DNA of 10,442 bases from an uncultured Oscillospiraceae bacterium (GCA_934659415.1 CAKUHW010000014.1:1-10442); one strand, 5' to 3'; shown: positions 1 through 6,652, counted from the first letter of the stretch. Translations and numbers: made by a program. The notes: generated by a model not told the origin, from the letters alone.

Positions 1-10
1 GTGCTACAAT

Positions 11-140
11 GCCTGCGACCGGTTTCCATGTCCGGTCCAACCAGCGGAGCGGCAGCCGCAGAGACGTATGCGCACAGTCTCTGGAAGGAACCTCCGCTGC
101 TGTGCCTGCGCAGGCACTCTAAATACGAAAAATGGAGGTT
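11..140 (+). promoter_or_regulatory. Structured 5' leader of queT, candidate riboswitch
   Basis: The leader can form a closing helix of 11-17 with 109-115, a hairpin of 17-22 with 32-37, a perfect 7-bp helix of 43-49 with 92-98, and inside it a hairpin of 60-65 with 77-82. A purine strand (83-90) lies at the junction. Two competing folds exist. Bases 89-95 (AACCTCC) are exactly complementary to the queT Shine-Dalgarno region 134-140 (GGAGGTT), so the ribosome site can pair only if helix 43-49/92-98 opens. Also, 102-117 is a perfect 16-nt palindrome that competes with the closing helix. This suggests translational control. Many queT genes are controlled by preQ1 riboswitches, but I could not match this leader to the preQ1-I, -II or -III consensus. 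The 5' end may lie outside the window. The pairings are seen; ligand and direction of control are unknown. Confidence 0.5.
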
Positions 141-145
141 TTTTT

Positions 146-655
146 ATGCTGCGCAAATGGACTGTCCGTGACCTGACCCTGGCCGCCGTGGTGGCGGCGC
201 TGTATGCGGTGCTGGGCTATTTCGGGGATCTGTTCGGCCTGACCTTCGGCCCCGTGCAGATCCGCTTTGCCGAGGCGCTCACCGTGCTGCCCTTTCTCTT
301 CCCCGCCGCGGCCCCCGGCCTGGCGGTGGGGTGCCTGATCACCAACCTGCTCTCTCCCTACGGGCCGGTGGATATCATCTTCGGCACTCTGGCCACCGCC
401 CTGGCAGCCTGGCTCACCGCGAAGATGCCAAAATGGTATCTGGCAGCCCTGCCTCCGGTGGCGGTCAACTGGCTGATTCTCCCCGTCATCTGGGCCTGGG
501 CCGAGGTAGGCGGACTGGGCGGCGCCTTCTGGCGGGTGTGGGCCTTCAACTCCGTCACCTTTATCCTCGGTGAGGGGGCGGCCTGCTGGGGCCTCGGCAC
601 CGTGCTGCTGAAGGTCCTGCCCCGGATCCTCCGCTCCCGGCGGCAGACGGCCTGA
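146..655 (+). CDS. queT: QueT family queuosine-precursor transporter
   Basis: A 169-residue, very hydrophobic membrane protein with about five predicted helices and a basic C-terminal tail (RILRSRRQTA). The family-typical block VQIRFAEALTVLPF follows the first helix, and a PVDIIFGTLAT segment lies in the middle. QueT proteins (PF06177) are thought to be substrate-binding S components of energy-coupling factor importers that take up preQ1 or a related queuosine precursor for tRNA modification. The ECF ATPase and T components are not in the window, as expected for a shared module. The ATG at 146 is chosen because GGAGG at 134-138 lies 7 bases before it. An in-frame ATG at 68 lies within the structured leader and would add a non-hydrophobic stretch, so it is rejected. 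No terminator is seen before trxA 54 bases downstream. Confidence 0.85.
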   Translation: MLRKWTVRDLTLAAVVAALYAVLGYFGDLFGLTFGPVQIRFAEALTVLPFLFPAAAPGLAVGCLITNLLSPYGPVDIIFGTLATALAAWLTAKMPKWYLAALPPVAVNWLILPVIWAWAEVGGLGGAFWRVWAFNSVTFILGEGAACWGLGTVLLKVLPRILRSRRQTA

Positions 656-667
656 AACTGGACATAC

Positions 668-673
668 TATAAT
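668..673 (+). promoter_or_regulatory. Possible -10 box (TATAAT) before trxA
   Basis: A perfect TATAAT lies in the short queT-trxA gap, 36 bases before the trxA start. No recognisable -35 box lies 16-18 bases upstream and there is no TG extension, so it may be a chance match. The alternative is that trxA is read from the queT transcript. Confidence 0.25.
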
Positions 674-709
674 CCCCCCACGCTATAAATGGAAAGGAGC
701 TATCTTATT

Positions 710-1021
710 ATGGCTGAGATCGTATTGACTGAGGACAATTTTGAGCAGGAGGTGACCGGGTCCTCCGTGCCCGTGCTGGTGGATTTCTGGGCGGAGTGGT
801 GCGGTCCCTGCCGGATGCTGGCCCCCGCCGTGGCCGAGCTGGCCCTGGAGTACGAGGGCCGGGCCAAGGTGGGCAAGGTCAACGTGGACGAGCAGCCGGA
901 GCTGGCCCGCCGCTTCGGCATCAACAGCATCCCCACGGTGATGGTCTTCCGGGACGGCGCCCTTGCCGACACCCTGGTGGGCCTGCGCCCCAAGGCGGAG
1001 CTGGAGCAGCTGCTGGGCTGA
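710..1021 (+). CDS. trxA: Thioredoxin
   Basis: A 103-residue single-domain thioredoxin, the usual length. The redox-active WCGPC motif has Cys31 and Cys34 after the buried Asp25 (VDFWAEWCGPC). The cis-proline loop is intact (SIPT, Pro75) and the C-terminal GL.....LEQLL pattern is normal. It reduces disulfides of cytoplasmic proteins and is itself recycled by thioredoxin reductase, which is not in the window. The start at 710 is preferred over an in-frame ATG at 689 because AAGGAG (694-699) lies between the two and only serves the later one; MAEIVLT is also a normal thioredoxin N-terminus. It ends 17 bases before a strong intrinsic terminator. Confidence 0.96.
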   Translation: MAEIVLTEDNFEQEVTGSSVPVLVDFWAEWCGPCRMLAPAVAELALEYEGRAKVGKVNVDEQPELARRFGINSIPTVMVFRDGALADTLVGLRPKAELEQLLG

Positions 1022-1038
1022 ACGCAAACAGCGCAAAC

Positions 1039-1082
1039 ATGGAGGCTGCGGTCATCGGACCGCAGCCTCCATTTCTGTTTTA
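1039..1082 (+). terminator. Rho-independent terminator after trxA
   Basis: A perfect 15-bp stem pairs 1039-1053 with 1058-1072 around the 4-base loop ATCG, followed by a U-rich tail (TTCTGTTTTA). It closes the queT-trxA transcript. The same stem may also slow transcription from the opposite strand, but the T-tract on that side is weak. Confidence 0.92.
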
Positions 1083-1097
1083 TACGGTTTCGGGGCT

Positions 1098-1472
1098 TTA
1101 CGGCCGGGCCCCCAGCTCGGCCAGGGCCCGGGCGATGGCCTTGACGTTCTCCAGGGGCGTGGCCGTGGGCAGCTCGCACCCCGGCATGAACATGGCCCGG
1201 TGCCCCTCGGCCTCCCGGGCGCAGCGCAGAATGGCCTCCCGGGTGTGGGCGGCGTCGCAGCTGAGCACATCGGCCACGGGGTCGATGTTGCCGTTGAGCA
1301 CGCACCGGTCCCCCGCTGCGGCCAGGGCCTTGCGGAAGTCGGTGGCGTGGTCGATGTCCACAATGTAAGCGCCGCAGGTGCTGCTGTCCGCCAGAAGAGC
1401 TTCCGTGTTGCCGCACATATGCAGCCGGCCGCCGATCCCGAGTTTCTCCATCTCGGCAAAGAGCGCCTTGTG
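1098..1472 (-). pseudogene. C-terminal remnant of a uroporphyrinogen-decarboxylase / MtaA-like methyltransferase gene
   Basis: About 124 codons on the minus strand encode only the last third of a URO-D superfamily protein, which is normally around 340-380 residues. Recognisable blocks are HKALFAEME, LHMCGN, VDIDHATDF, LNGNIDPV and GCELPTATPLENVKAI. The HxC of LHMCGN plus a Cys 78 residues later (GCELP) match the HxC...C zinc site of MtaA/MtbA-type corrinoid methyltransferases, so a methylcobamide:CoM-like or related methyltransferase is more likely than haem biosynthesis. Family-like sequence runs upstream of the first ATG (1451) directly to an in-frame TAG (1473-1475). Beyond that the DNA becomes AT-richer and homology is lost. 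No Shine-Dalgarno or promoter is seen. The catalytic N-terminal part of the barrel is missing, so it is judged non-functional. Confidence 0.8.
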
Positions 1473-1567
1473 CTAGGAAAGCAGCATAGTACTTTTCCCG
1501 TATTTTTTGTACTTATGTGTGATTTTGAGCCGCCTGACCGCTCCGGACCGGCCGGGGAAAAAACTTC

Positions 1568-1596
1568 TTGCCAATCGCGGCCGGCTGTGCTATGAT
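1568..1596 (+). promoter_or_regulatory. Extended -10 sigma-A promoter of the ABC exporter operon
   Basis: The -35 box TTGCCA (1568-1573) and -10 box TATGAT (1591-1596) are 17 bases apart, with a TGC extension just before the -10. The predicted start is near 1603, giving a leader of only about 30 bases. The sequence is strikingly like the secG promoter on the other strand at 5846-5874. Confidence 0.75.
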
Positions 1597-1635
1597 ACTC
1601 GAACGCATGTTTATTGAGAAGGAGAGGTGAGCGCC

Positions 1636-3429
1636 GTGCTGTTCGGCAGGCACATCAACCGCTACTATCTGCGCTATGCCCCCGCACTGCTGGTGGGCAT
1701 TCTGGCGCTGGTGATCGTGGACTACGTGCAGCTGGTGGTGCCCCGGCTGTACCAGATGGTGATCAACGGCATCAACAACGGCAGTGTTGCGGTGGACGGC
1801 GTGCTGCTGCCCTTTGACATGGACTTCCTGCTCCGGCAGATCTGCCTGCCGCTGATCGTGGTGATTTTGTCCATGGTGGCGGGCCGCTTTGTCTGGCGTA
1901 TCTGCTTTTTCGGCTCCGGCATCCGGGTGGAGACCGATCTGCGCCGCCGGATGTTCGACCGCTGCAAGGACCTGTCCCAGCAGTACTATCAGGTCAATAA
2001 GGTGGGGGACCTGATGGCCCTGTTCACCAACGACCTGGAGACGGTGCAGGACTGCTTCGGCTCCGGCATCCTCATGTTCTGCGACGCGCTGTTTCTGGGC
2101 GCGCTGTCCGTGGTGAAGATGGGGCGGATGAACTGGAAGCTCACCCTGCTGTGCCTGATTCCCATGGCTCTGCTCATGGCGGCGGCAGCCATTGTGGGCA
2201 AATACATGGAGCTGCGCTGGGACCGCCGCCAGGCGGCCTACTCCGCCCTGTCCGATTTTGCCCAGGAGGCCTTCTCCGGCATTGCGGTCATCAAGGCCTT
2301 CGTAAAGGAGTCCAGGGAGCTGCTGGCCTTCCGCAAGCTGAACAAGGAGAACGAGGACACCAACGTGGCCTACACCCGCCTGGCGGTTCTGCTGGAGATC
2401 TGCATCACCCTTCTGGTGGAGGCCGTCATCTGCATCATTCTGGGCTACGGCGGCTGGCTGGTCCACGAGAAGGTGTTCAACGCCGGCCAGCTGGTGGAGT
2501 TCATCGGCTACTTCACCGCCATCGTATGGCCGGTGATGGCGGTGGCCCAGCTCATCGAGATGCGTTCCCGGGGCAAGGCGTCCCTGGCGCGCATCGGCAG
2601 GCTGCTGGAGGCGGAGGTCGATGTGGCGGACGGTCCCCGGGTGACCGACTGCCCGCCTCTCACCGGGGCCATCTCCTTTCGGGACCTGACCTTCCGCTAT
2701 CCCGGCGCCCAGTACGACGCCCTGAGCCATGTGACCCTGGACATCGCCGCGGGGGAGCGGGTGGGCATCGTGGGCCGGGTGGGCAGCGGCAAGACCACCC
2801 TGGTGGACCTGATCCTGCGCACCCACAATGTGCCCGACGGCGCCCTGTTCCTGGACGGCCGGGACGTGAACACCATCCCCATCCGCACGGTGCGCGCCTG
2901 CGCGGCCTATGTGCCCCAGGACAATTTCCTGTTCAGCGACACCATTTCCCGCAACATCGCCTTTGCCTCCGATCGCGCCGAGCCGGAGGAGATCCGCCGG
3001 GCGGCGGAGCTGGCGGGCGTACACGACAACATCGTGGAATTCCCCAACGGGTATGACACCCTGCTGGGTGAGCGTGGGGTCACCGTCTCCGGCGGGCAGA
3101 AGCAGCGCATCTCCATCGCCCGGGCGCTGATGAAGAACGCCCCCATCCTCATTCTGGACGACTCCGTATCCGCCGTGGATGTGAGCACGGAAAGGCAGAT
3201 CCTGTCCAACCTGCGCACCCTCCGGGAGGGCAAGACCACCATTCTCATCGCCCACCGGATCTCCACCGTGGAGCAGATGGATAAGGTGGTATACATGGAC
3301 GAGGGGACCGTGGTGGACGTGGGCACCCATGCCGAGCTCTGTGCGCGCTGCCCGGGCTACCGCACCATGGTGGAGCTGCAGAAGCTGGACGACGAAAACG
3401 GAAGCGGGGAGGTGAAGGACCGTGTATGA
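1636..3429 (+). CDS. Heterodimeric ABC exporter subunit with degenerate Walker B (BmrC/TM287-like)
   Basis: A 597-residue half-transporter: a six-helix transmembrane domain (about residues 12-300) then an ATPase domain. Walker A is GRVGSGKT with Lys386, the signature is a canonical SGGQ (485-488), Walker B is ILILDD (Asp508) and the switch histidine is His540. The catalytic Glu after Walker B is replaced by Asp509. This is the mark of the non-hydrolysing site in heterodimeric exporters such as BmrCD, LmrCD and TM287/288. The next gene overlaps by 8 bases and has the complementary pattern, so the two should pair. Such pumps export hydrophobic drugs, lipids or peptides; the substrate here is unknown. 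GTG at 1636 is preferred because AGAGG (1623-1627) lies 8 bases upstream. GTG at 1627 is possible but has only a 2-base spacing from AAGGAG. Confidence 0.92.
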   Translation: MLFGRHINRYYLRYAPALLVGILALVIVDYVQLVVPRLYQMVINGINNGSVAVDGVLLPFDMDFLLRQICLPLIVVILSMVAGRFVWRICFFGSGIRVETDLRRRMFDRCKDLSQQYYQVNKVGDLMALFTNDLETVQDCFGSGILMFCDALFLGALSVVKMGRMNWKLTLLCLIPMALLMAAAAIVGKYMELRWDRRQAAYSALSDFAQEAFSGIAVIKAFVKESRELLAFRKLNKENEDTNVAYTRLAVLLEICITLLVEAVICIILGYGGWLVHEKVFNAGQLVEFIGYFTAIVWPVMAVAQLIEMRSRGKASLARIGRLLEAEVDVADGPRVTDCPPLTGAISFRDLTFRYPGAQYDALSHVTLDIAAGERVGIVGRVGSGKTTLVDLILRTHNVPDGALFLDGRDVNTIPIRTVRACAAYVPQDNFLFSDTISRNIAFASDRAEPEEIRRAAELAGVHDNIVEFPNGYDTLLGERGVTVSGGQKQRISIARALMKNAPILILDDSVSAVDVSTERQILSNLRTLREGKTTILIAHRISTVEQMDKVVYMDEGTVVDVGTHAELCARCPGYRTMVELQKLDDENGSGEVKDRV

Positions 3430-5311
3430 GTATTTTCCCCTGCTGGTGGTGGGCGGCATTATCGGCGCGTTCTCCATCGCCTTTCTGGTCGCCTATCTGT
3501 CCATTCAGGACAAAAAGGAGGCCATCGGCTTCGAACGGAACATGAAGGATGGGGAGATCATCCGCCGCCTGGCCGTATACGCAAGGCCTTACGGGAAGAA
3601 CTTCGCCCTGGCGCTGGTCTTCATGCTGGTGTCGGTGGCCTATGACATCGCGTCTCCCCTGCTCATCGGCCGCATTGAGGAGATGATCAAAAACGACTTT
3701 CCCATGCCCCGCCTGCTGGCCATGGTGGCGGTGTACGCCTCCATTCTGGTGGTGTCGCAGCTGTGCAGCTATGTGCAGGCCATCGTGCTGCAGCGCACGG
3801 GCATGAAGATCCTCACCGACCTGCGGGAGTCCCTGTTTGCCCACATCGAGTCCCTCTCCCACGAGCAGCTCAACCACATTCCCGTGGGCAAGCTGGTCAC
3901 CCGCGTCACCAACGACACGGGGGCCATCTCCATGGTGTTCACCAACATTCTGGTGGGACTGATCCGCAACTGCTTTGTCATCCTCGGCGTGCTGGGAGCC
4001 ATGCTGTGCCTGAACTATATGCTCACGCTGATGGTGCTGTGCTTCGTACCCTTCATCGTGCTCTTCACCCTGATCTTCCGCAAGTTCTCCCGCAAGACCT
4101 ACCGCAAGGTGAAGGACGGCACCACCGCCATCAACACCTTCCTGTCGGAAAATCTCTCGGGCATGAAGGTCATTCAGATCTTCAACCGGGAGACGCAGAA
4201 GCAGGCGGAATTTGAGGAGAAGAACCGCCTGCTGGGCAAGGCCAAGCAGCGGCAGATCTTTGTGTTCGGTATCTTCCGCCCCATGGTGTACATGCTGTAT
4301 ATCAGCTCCGTGCTCTGCCTGCTCTATCTGGGCGGCCGGGGCGTCATCCGGGACGTGGAGTTCCTGGGCCAGCCCATCACCGGCGGCGTGGTAGTCACAT
4401 TCTATATGTATATCTCCAAGTTCTTCAACCCCATCCAGAGCCTTGCCGAGCAGTTCAACTGGCTCCAGTCGGCCTTCGCCTCGGCGGAGAAGATCTTCTC
4501 CGTGTTCGACATGCAGCCCACCGTGACCGATGCACCGGACGCCGTGGAACTGGAGCATGTGGAGGGCAACATCGAGTTCCGCCATGTGTGGTTTGCCTAC
4601 GAGGGGGAGGACTGGGTGCTGAAGGATGTGTCCTTCACCATCCATGCAGGGCAGACCGCAGCCTTCGTGGGAGCCACCGGCTCCGGCAAGACCACCATTC
4701 TCGCCCTCATCTGCCGCAACTATGACATCCAGCGGGGGCAGATCCTCATCGACGGCAGGGACATCCGCACCATCAAGCTCGCCTCCCTGCGGCGGCATTT
4801 CGGCCAGATGCTGCAGGACGTGTTCCTCTTTTCCGGCACCGTGCGCAGCAATATTCTGCTGCGGATGGAGGGGGTCAGCGACGAGGCCGTTATGGATGCC
4901 TGCCGCTGCGTGAACACGGATAAGCTCATCGCCAGGCTGCCCCACGGCCTGGACGAGGAGGTACGGGAGCGGGGCAACAACTTCTCCGCCGGTCAGCGCC
5001 AGCTCATCTCCTTCGCCCGCACCATCATCCACCACCCCGAGGTCATGATCCTGGACGAGGCCACCGCCAATATCGACACCGAGACCGAGGTCCTTATCCA
5101 GGACTCCCTGGAGAAGCTCATGGGCATGGGCACGCTGCTCATCGTGGCCCACCGCCTGTCCACCATCCAGCACGCGGACAACATCATCTATCTCTCCCAT
5201 GGAGAGATTTTGGAGCAGGGGACCCACCAGCAGCTGCTGGAGCAGCACGGCCACTACTACGCCCTGTACCAGATGCAGTTCCAGCGCCGGCAGCTGGAGC
5301 AGGCCAACTGA
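3422..5311 (+). CDS. Heterodimeric ABC exporter subunit with catalytic Walker B (BmrD/TM288-like)
   Basis: A 629-residue half-transporter. Walker A is GATGSGKT with Lys423, Walker B is VMILDE with Asp545 and the catalytic Glu546, and the switch histidine is His577. The signature is SAGQ (522-525) rather than SGGQ. With the upstream partner, the competent site would combine this Walker A/B with the partner's SGGQ, and the degenerate site the partner's Asp509 with this SAGQ. An extra hydrophobic segment (about residues 6-26) and a charged linker precede the usual six-helix domain, so it probably has seven membrane segments. GTG at 3422 starts 8 bases inside the upstream gene, with GGAGG at 3408-3412, which points to translational coupling and balanced synthesis. 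It is followed by GC-rich hairpins and a strong terminator. Confidence 0.93.
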   Translation: MYEYFPLLVVGGIIGAFSIAFLVAYLSIQDKKEAIGFERNMKDGEIIRRLAVYARPYGKNFALALVFMLVSVAYDIASPLLIGRIEEMIKNDFPMPRLLAMVAVYASILVVSQLCSYVQAIVLQRTGMKILTDLRESLFAHIESLSHEQLNHIPVGKLVTRVTNDTGAISMVFTNILVGLIRNCFVILGVLGAMLCLNYMLTLMVLCFVPFIVLFTLIFRKFSRKTYRKVKDGTTAINTFLSENLSGMKVIQIFNRETQKQAEFEEKNRLLGKAKQRQIFVFGIFRPMVYMLYISSVLCLLYLGGRGVIRDVEFLGQPITGGVVVTFYMYISKFFNPIQSLAEQFNWLQSAFASAEKIFSVFDMQPTVTDAPDAVELEHVEGNIEFRHVWFAYEGEDWVLKDVSFTIHAGQTAAFVGATGSGKTTILALICRNYDIQRGQILIDGRDIRTIKLASLRRHFGQMLQDVFLFSGTVRSNILLRMEGVSDEAVMDACRCVNTDKLIARLPHGLDEEVRERGNNFSAGQRQLISFARTIIHHPEVMILDEATANIDTETEVLIQDSLEKLMGMGTLLIVAHRLSTIQHADNIIYLSHGEILEQGTHQQLLEQHGHYYALYQMQFQRRQLEQAN

Positions 5312-5336
5312 GCCGCCCGAAGCAGAGCGGGGCGCA

Positions 5337-5457
5337 GCCGGCGCAGGCTGCGCCGGCCCGAAAGGCGGCGAGGGCAGAGCCCTTGCCGGGACTGTCAAAA
5401 AAGCCTCGCAGAGTTCGCCGCGAGCCGCGGCGAGACTGGCAATAAAATTTTTGCCAG
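5337..5457. repeat. Cluster of GC-rich intergenic hairpins after the ABC exporter genes
   Basis: Three inverted repeats follow one another: a perfect 10-bp pair (5337-5346 with 5348-5357, so the tip must open into a small loop), an 8-bp stem with a 3-base loop (5415-5422 with 5426-5433), and a 7-bp stem (5436-5442 with 5451-5457). None of the first two has a U-tract, so they are not terminators by themselves. They resemble REP-like extragenic palindromes or mRNA 3'-end stabilisers. Whether copies occur elsewhere in the genome cannot be seen here. Confidence 0.5.
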
Positions 5458-5461
5458 CCAG

Positions 5462-5500
5462 AAAAAAGCCCCCCTCCGCCGCGGCGGAGGGGGGCTTTTC
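5462..5500. terminator. Bidirectional intrinsic terminator between the ABC exporter and secG
   Basis: A perfect GC-rich inverted repeat (5468-5480 with 5483-5495) is flanked by A6 on the left and T4 on the right. It therefore gives a hairpin followed by U residues on both strands: TTTTC for the exporter transcript and TTTTTT for the convergent secG transcript. The secG stop lies 25 bases away. Confidence 0.92.
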
Positions 5501-5524
5501 ATTACGGATTACAAAATTCCGGCC

Positions 5525-5764
5525 TTACACCAGGAAGCAGATCACCAGCGTGACGACCATGAAGACGATGGCCACCCACTTGGTCATCTTGGCCATGCGG
5601 GCATCGGCGGACCTGGCCTTGTTCTTGGACAGAAAGGTGTCGGCCCCGCCGCCGATGGCGCCGGACAGGCCGGCGCTCTTGCCGGACTGGAGCATGACGA
5701 TGGCGATCAGCGCCAGGGAGAGAATGAAGTAGACGATGGACAGAATGATCAGGGGGGTAGACAT
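5525..5764 (-). CDS. secG: Preprotein translocase subunit SecG
   Basis: A 79-residue protein with two membrane helices (about residues 3-23 and 58-78) and the family-typical loop LQSGKSAGLSGAIGGGADTF between them, followed by a basic segment. SecG is the small accessory subunit of the SecYEG channel and assists SecA-driven export. The ATG at 5764 is chosen because AAAGGA (5775-5780) lies 10 bases upstream; a longer in-frame start at 5812 would add a polar tail upstream of this site. It has its own promoter (5846-5874), a leader of about 75 bases containing a small hairpin (5815-5819 with 5823-5827), and ends before a bidirectional terminator. In many Firmicutes secG precedes rnr and smpB; here it stands alone. 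Confidence 0.93.
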   Translation of the reverse strand: MSTPLIILSIVYFILSLALIAIVMLQSGKSAGLSGAIGGGADTFLSKNKARSADARMAKMTKWVAIVFMVVTLVICFLV

Positions 5765-5845
5765 GGCAGATCGATCCTTTCGGTAATTGTAGATGTTTGA
5801 TATACGCGGCAAACGGGCACAATGCCCCTATAGAAGTCACGGCCC

Positions 5846-5874
5846 ATCATAGCACAGCCAGACCGCGATTGCAA
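5846..5874 (-). promoter_or_regulatory. Extended -10 sigma-A promoter of secG
   Basis: Read on the minus strand, TTGCAA (5869-5874) and TATGAT (5846-5851) are 17 bases apart, with a TGC extension. The predicted start is near 5839. It begins 9 bases past the HxlR gene's stop codon with no terminator between, so HxlR transcripts could also run into secG. Two blocks, of 8 and 14 bases, are identical to the exporter promoter. Confidence 0.75.
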
Positions 5875-5882
5875 GCATTTTT

Positions 5883-6335
5883 TCAGCCCCTGGCCTTGTA
5901 ATCCCGCACCTCGGTCTCGGGGACCTCGTAGTCCTCCATCACATCCTGGAGTGCGTCCATGTACTTTTTGGACTTGTGCACCACAAAGGCGTCGGGGTCA
6001 ATGGGCATATCCAGCTCGTCCATCCGGCGCACGCTCCAGATATAGAGGGAGTCCAGCGCCGGCATCAGGCGCTTGCCCGCGTCAGTCAACTCGTAAGAGA
6101 CCTTAGGCGGGACCACGTCATAGGCAATGCGGCGCACCAGGCCGTCGTTCACCAGCTCCTTCAGCTGCTGGCTGAGCACCTTTTCCGACAGCGGCAGCAC
6201 ACGCACGGCATAGTTGAAGCGGATCGAGCCGAAGGTGTCGATCTCATGGAGGATCGTCATTTTCCACTTGCCGCCGATACACTGCTGGATATAGTGGTAG
6301 GGGTTCATTGACTGCTTTTCCTCGTCGCGGGCCAT
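5883..6335 (-). CDS. HxlR-family winged-helix transcriptional regulator, likely controls the divergent operon
   Basis: A 150-residue HxlR-type regulator. Family blocks are IGGKWKMTILHEI (first helix), RFNYAVRVLPLSEKVLSQQLKELVNDGLVRR (recognition helix and turn) and PPKVSYELTDAGKRLMPAL (wing). These proteins are dimeric DNA-binding repressors or activators. Thiol-sensing members such as YodB carry a Cys-Pro near the N-terminus. Here that place reads Asn11-Pro12, and the only cysteine is Cys19, so ligand sensing seems more likely than redox sensing (inference). A C-terminal extension of about 40 residues rich in acidic residues is longer than usual. It is divergent from the catabolic operon, and its own -10 box sits in a perfect inverted repeat, which suggests autoregulation. 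A phloroglucinol-pathway compound is the obvious effector candidate, unproven. Confidence 0.9.
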   Translation of the reverse strand: MARDEEKQSMNPYHYIQQCIGGKWKMTILHEIDTFGSIRFNYAVRVLPLSEKVLSQQLKELVNDGLVRRIAYDVVPPKVSYELTDAGKRLMPALDSLYIWSVRRMDELDMPIDPDAFVVHKSKKYMDALQDVMEDYEVPETEVRDYKARG

Positions 6336-6385
6336 GTGCTCACCTGTTTCCTCTGAATTTTTACGGCCGGAGCCACTTCAAATCA

Positions 6386-6399
6386 TGGTAATGTTACCA
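6386..6399. promoter_or_regulatory. Candidate HxlR operator, 14-base inverted repeat over the regulator's -10 box
   Basis: The repeat TGGTAA-TG-TTACCA has perfect 6-base arms around a 2-base centre. It covers the -10 box of the HxlR promoter, where a bound dimer would block transcription. The half site TTACC recurs in the other arm of the intergenic region at 6557-6580. Confidence 0.55.
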
Positions 6400-6419
6400 C
6401 AACTCCCCGAAGTTTTCAA
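6391..6419 (-). promoter_or_regulatory. Promoter of the HxlR-family gene
   Basis: On the minus strand TTGAAA (6414-6419) and TAACAT (6391-6396) are exactly 17 bases apart. The predicted start near 6384 gives a leader of about 49 bases with an AGGTG ribosome site a few bases before the ATG at 6335. Confidence 0.6.
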
Positions 6420-6600
6420 GAGTCTGTCTCCGCGGGCGCTTTTCTTACAATATATGTAGAATTTTTCAAAATATTTTTGTGCTTTTTGCCATCTTGGACA
6501 AGCGCATTCCACAAAACCGTGCTAAAGTATTTTCGCTTTTTGCACGAAAAAGTGTACTTACCTTTTTGTAACCGCTTACCTGCCGGTTGGTCACTTACAA
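6420..6600. promoter_or_regulatory. AT-rich divergent regulatory region with CTTAC repeats
   Basis: This part of the 381-base gap between the regulator and the operon has no credible gene and is clearly AT-richer than everything around it. It contains three direct copies of CTTAC at 6557-6561, 6575-6579 and 6594-6598, spaced 18 and 19 bases, roughly two helical turns apart. The first two read CTTACC. An inverted GTAACC lies between them at 6568-6573. It also has an A/T hairpin (6534-6541 with 6547-6554, one G-U pair) and two copies of GCTTTTTGC (6481-6489 and 6535-6543). The repeats lie just upstream of the operon promoter, as expected for an activator or a looping repressor. Confidence 0.5.
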
Positions 6601-6611
6601 CATTATCGGTA

Positions 6612-6640
6612 TTGCACATATAAGAAAAGAACCTTATTAT
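6612..6640 (+). promoter_or_regulatory. Probable promoter of the phloroglucinol operon
   Basis: TTGCAC (6612-6617) and TATTAT (6635-6640) are 17 bases apart, with a predicted start near 6647. An overlapping alternative is TTACAA (6595-6600) with TATAAG (6619-6624) at 18 bases. The -35 boxes are poor, which fits a promoter that needs an activator bound at the CTTAC repeats. Confidence 0.5.
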
Positions 6641-6652
6641 ATAGGCAGAGTA

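Noticed and set aside
1..120. Signal recognition particle RNA, suggested by CTGGAAGGAA at 81-90
   Set aside because: The 3' side lacks the AGCAGC motif and the 5' side lacks the CAGGUC partner, and the bases around the GGAA do not form a proper stem. A leader RNA of queT explains the position better.
659..689. Promoter TGGACA (659-664) with TATAAA (684-689) before trxA
   Set aside because: The 19-base spacer is long and transcription would start inside the ribosome site of trxA.
1607..1630. Seven-codon leader peptide overlapping the first ABC gene
   Set aside because: Its ATG would be only about 4 bases from the predicted transcription start, with no ribosome site; the reading frame is explained by the ribosome-binding sequence of the exporter gene.
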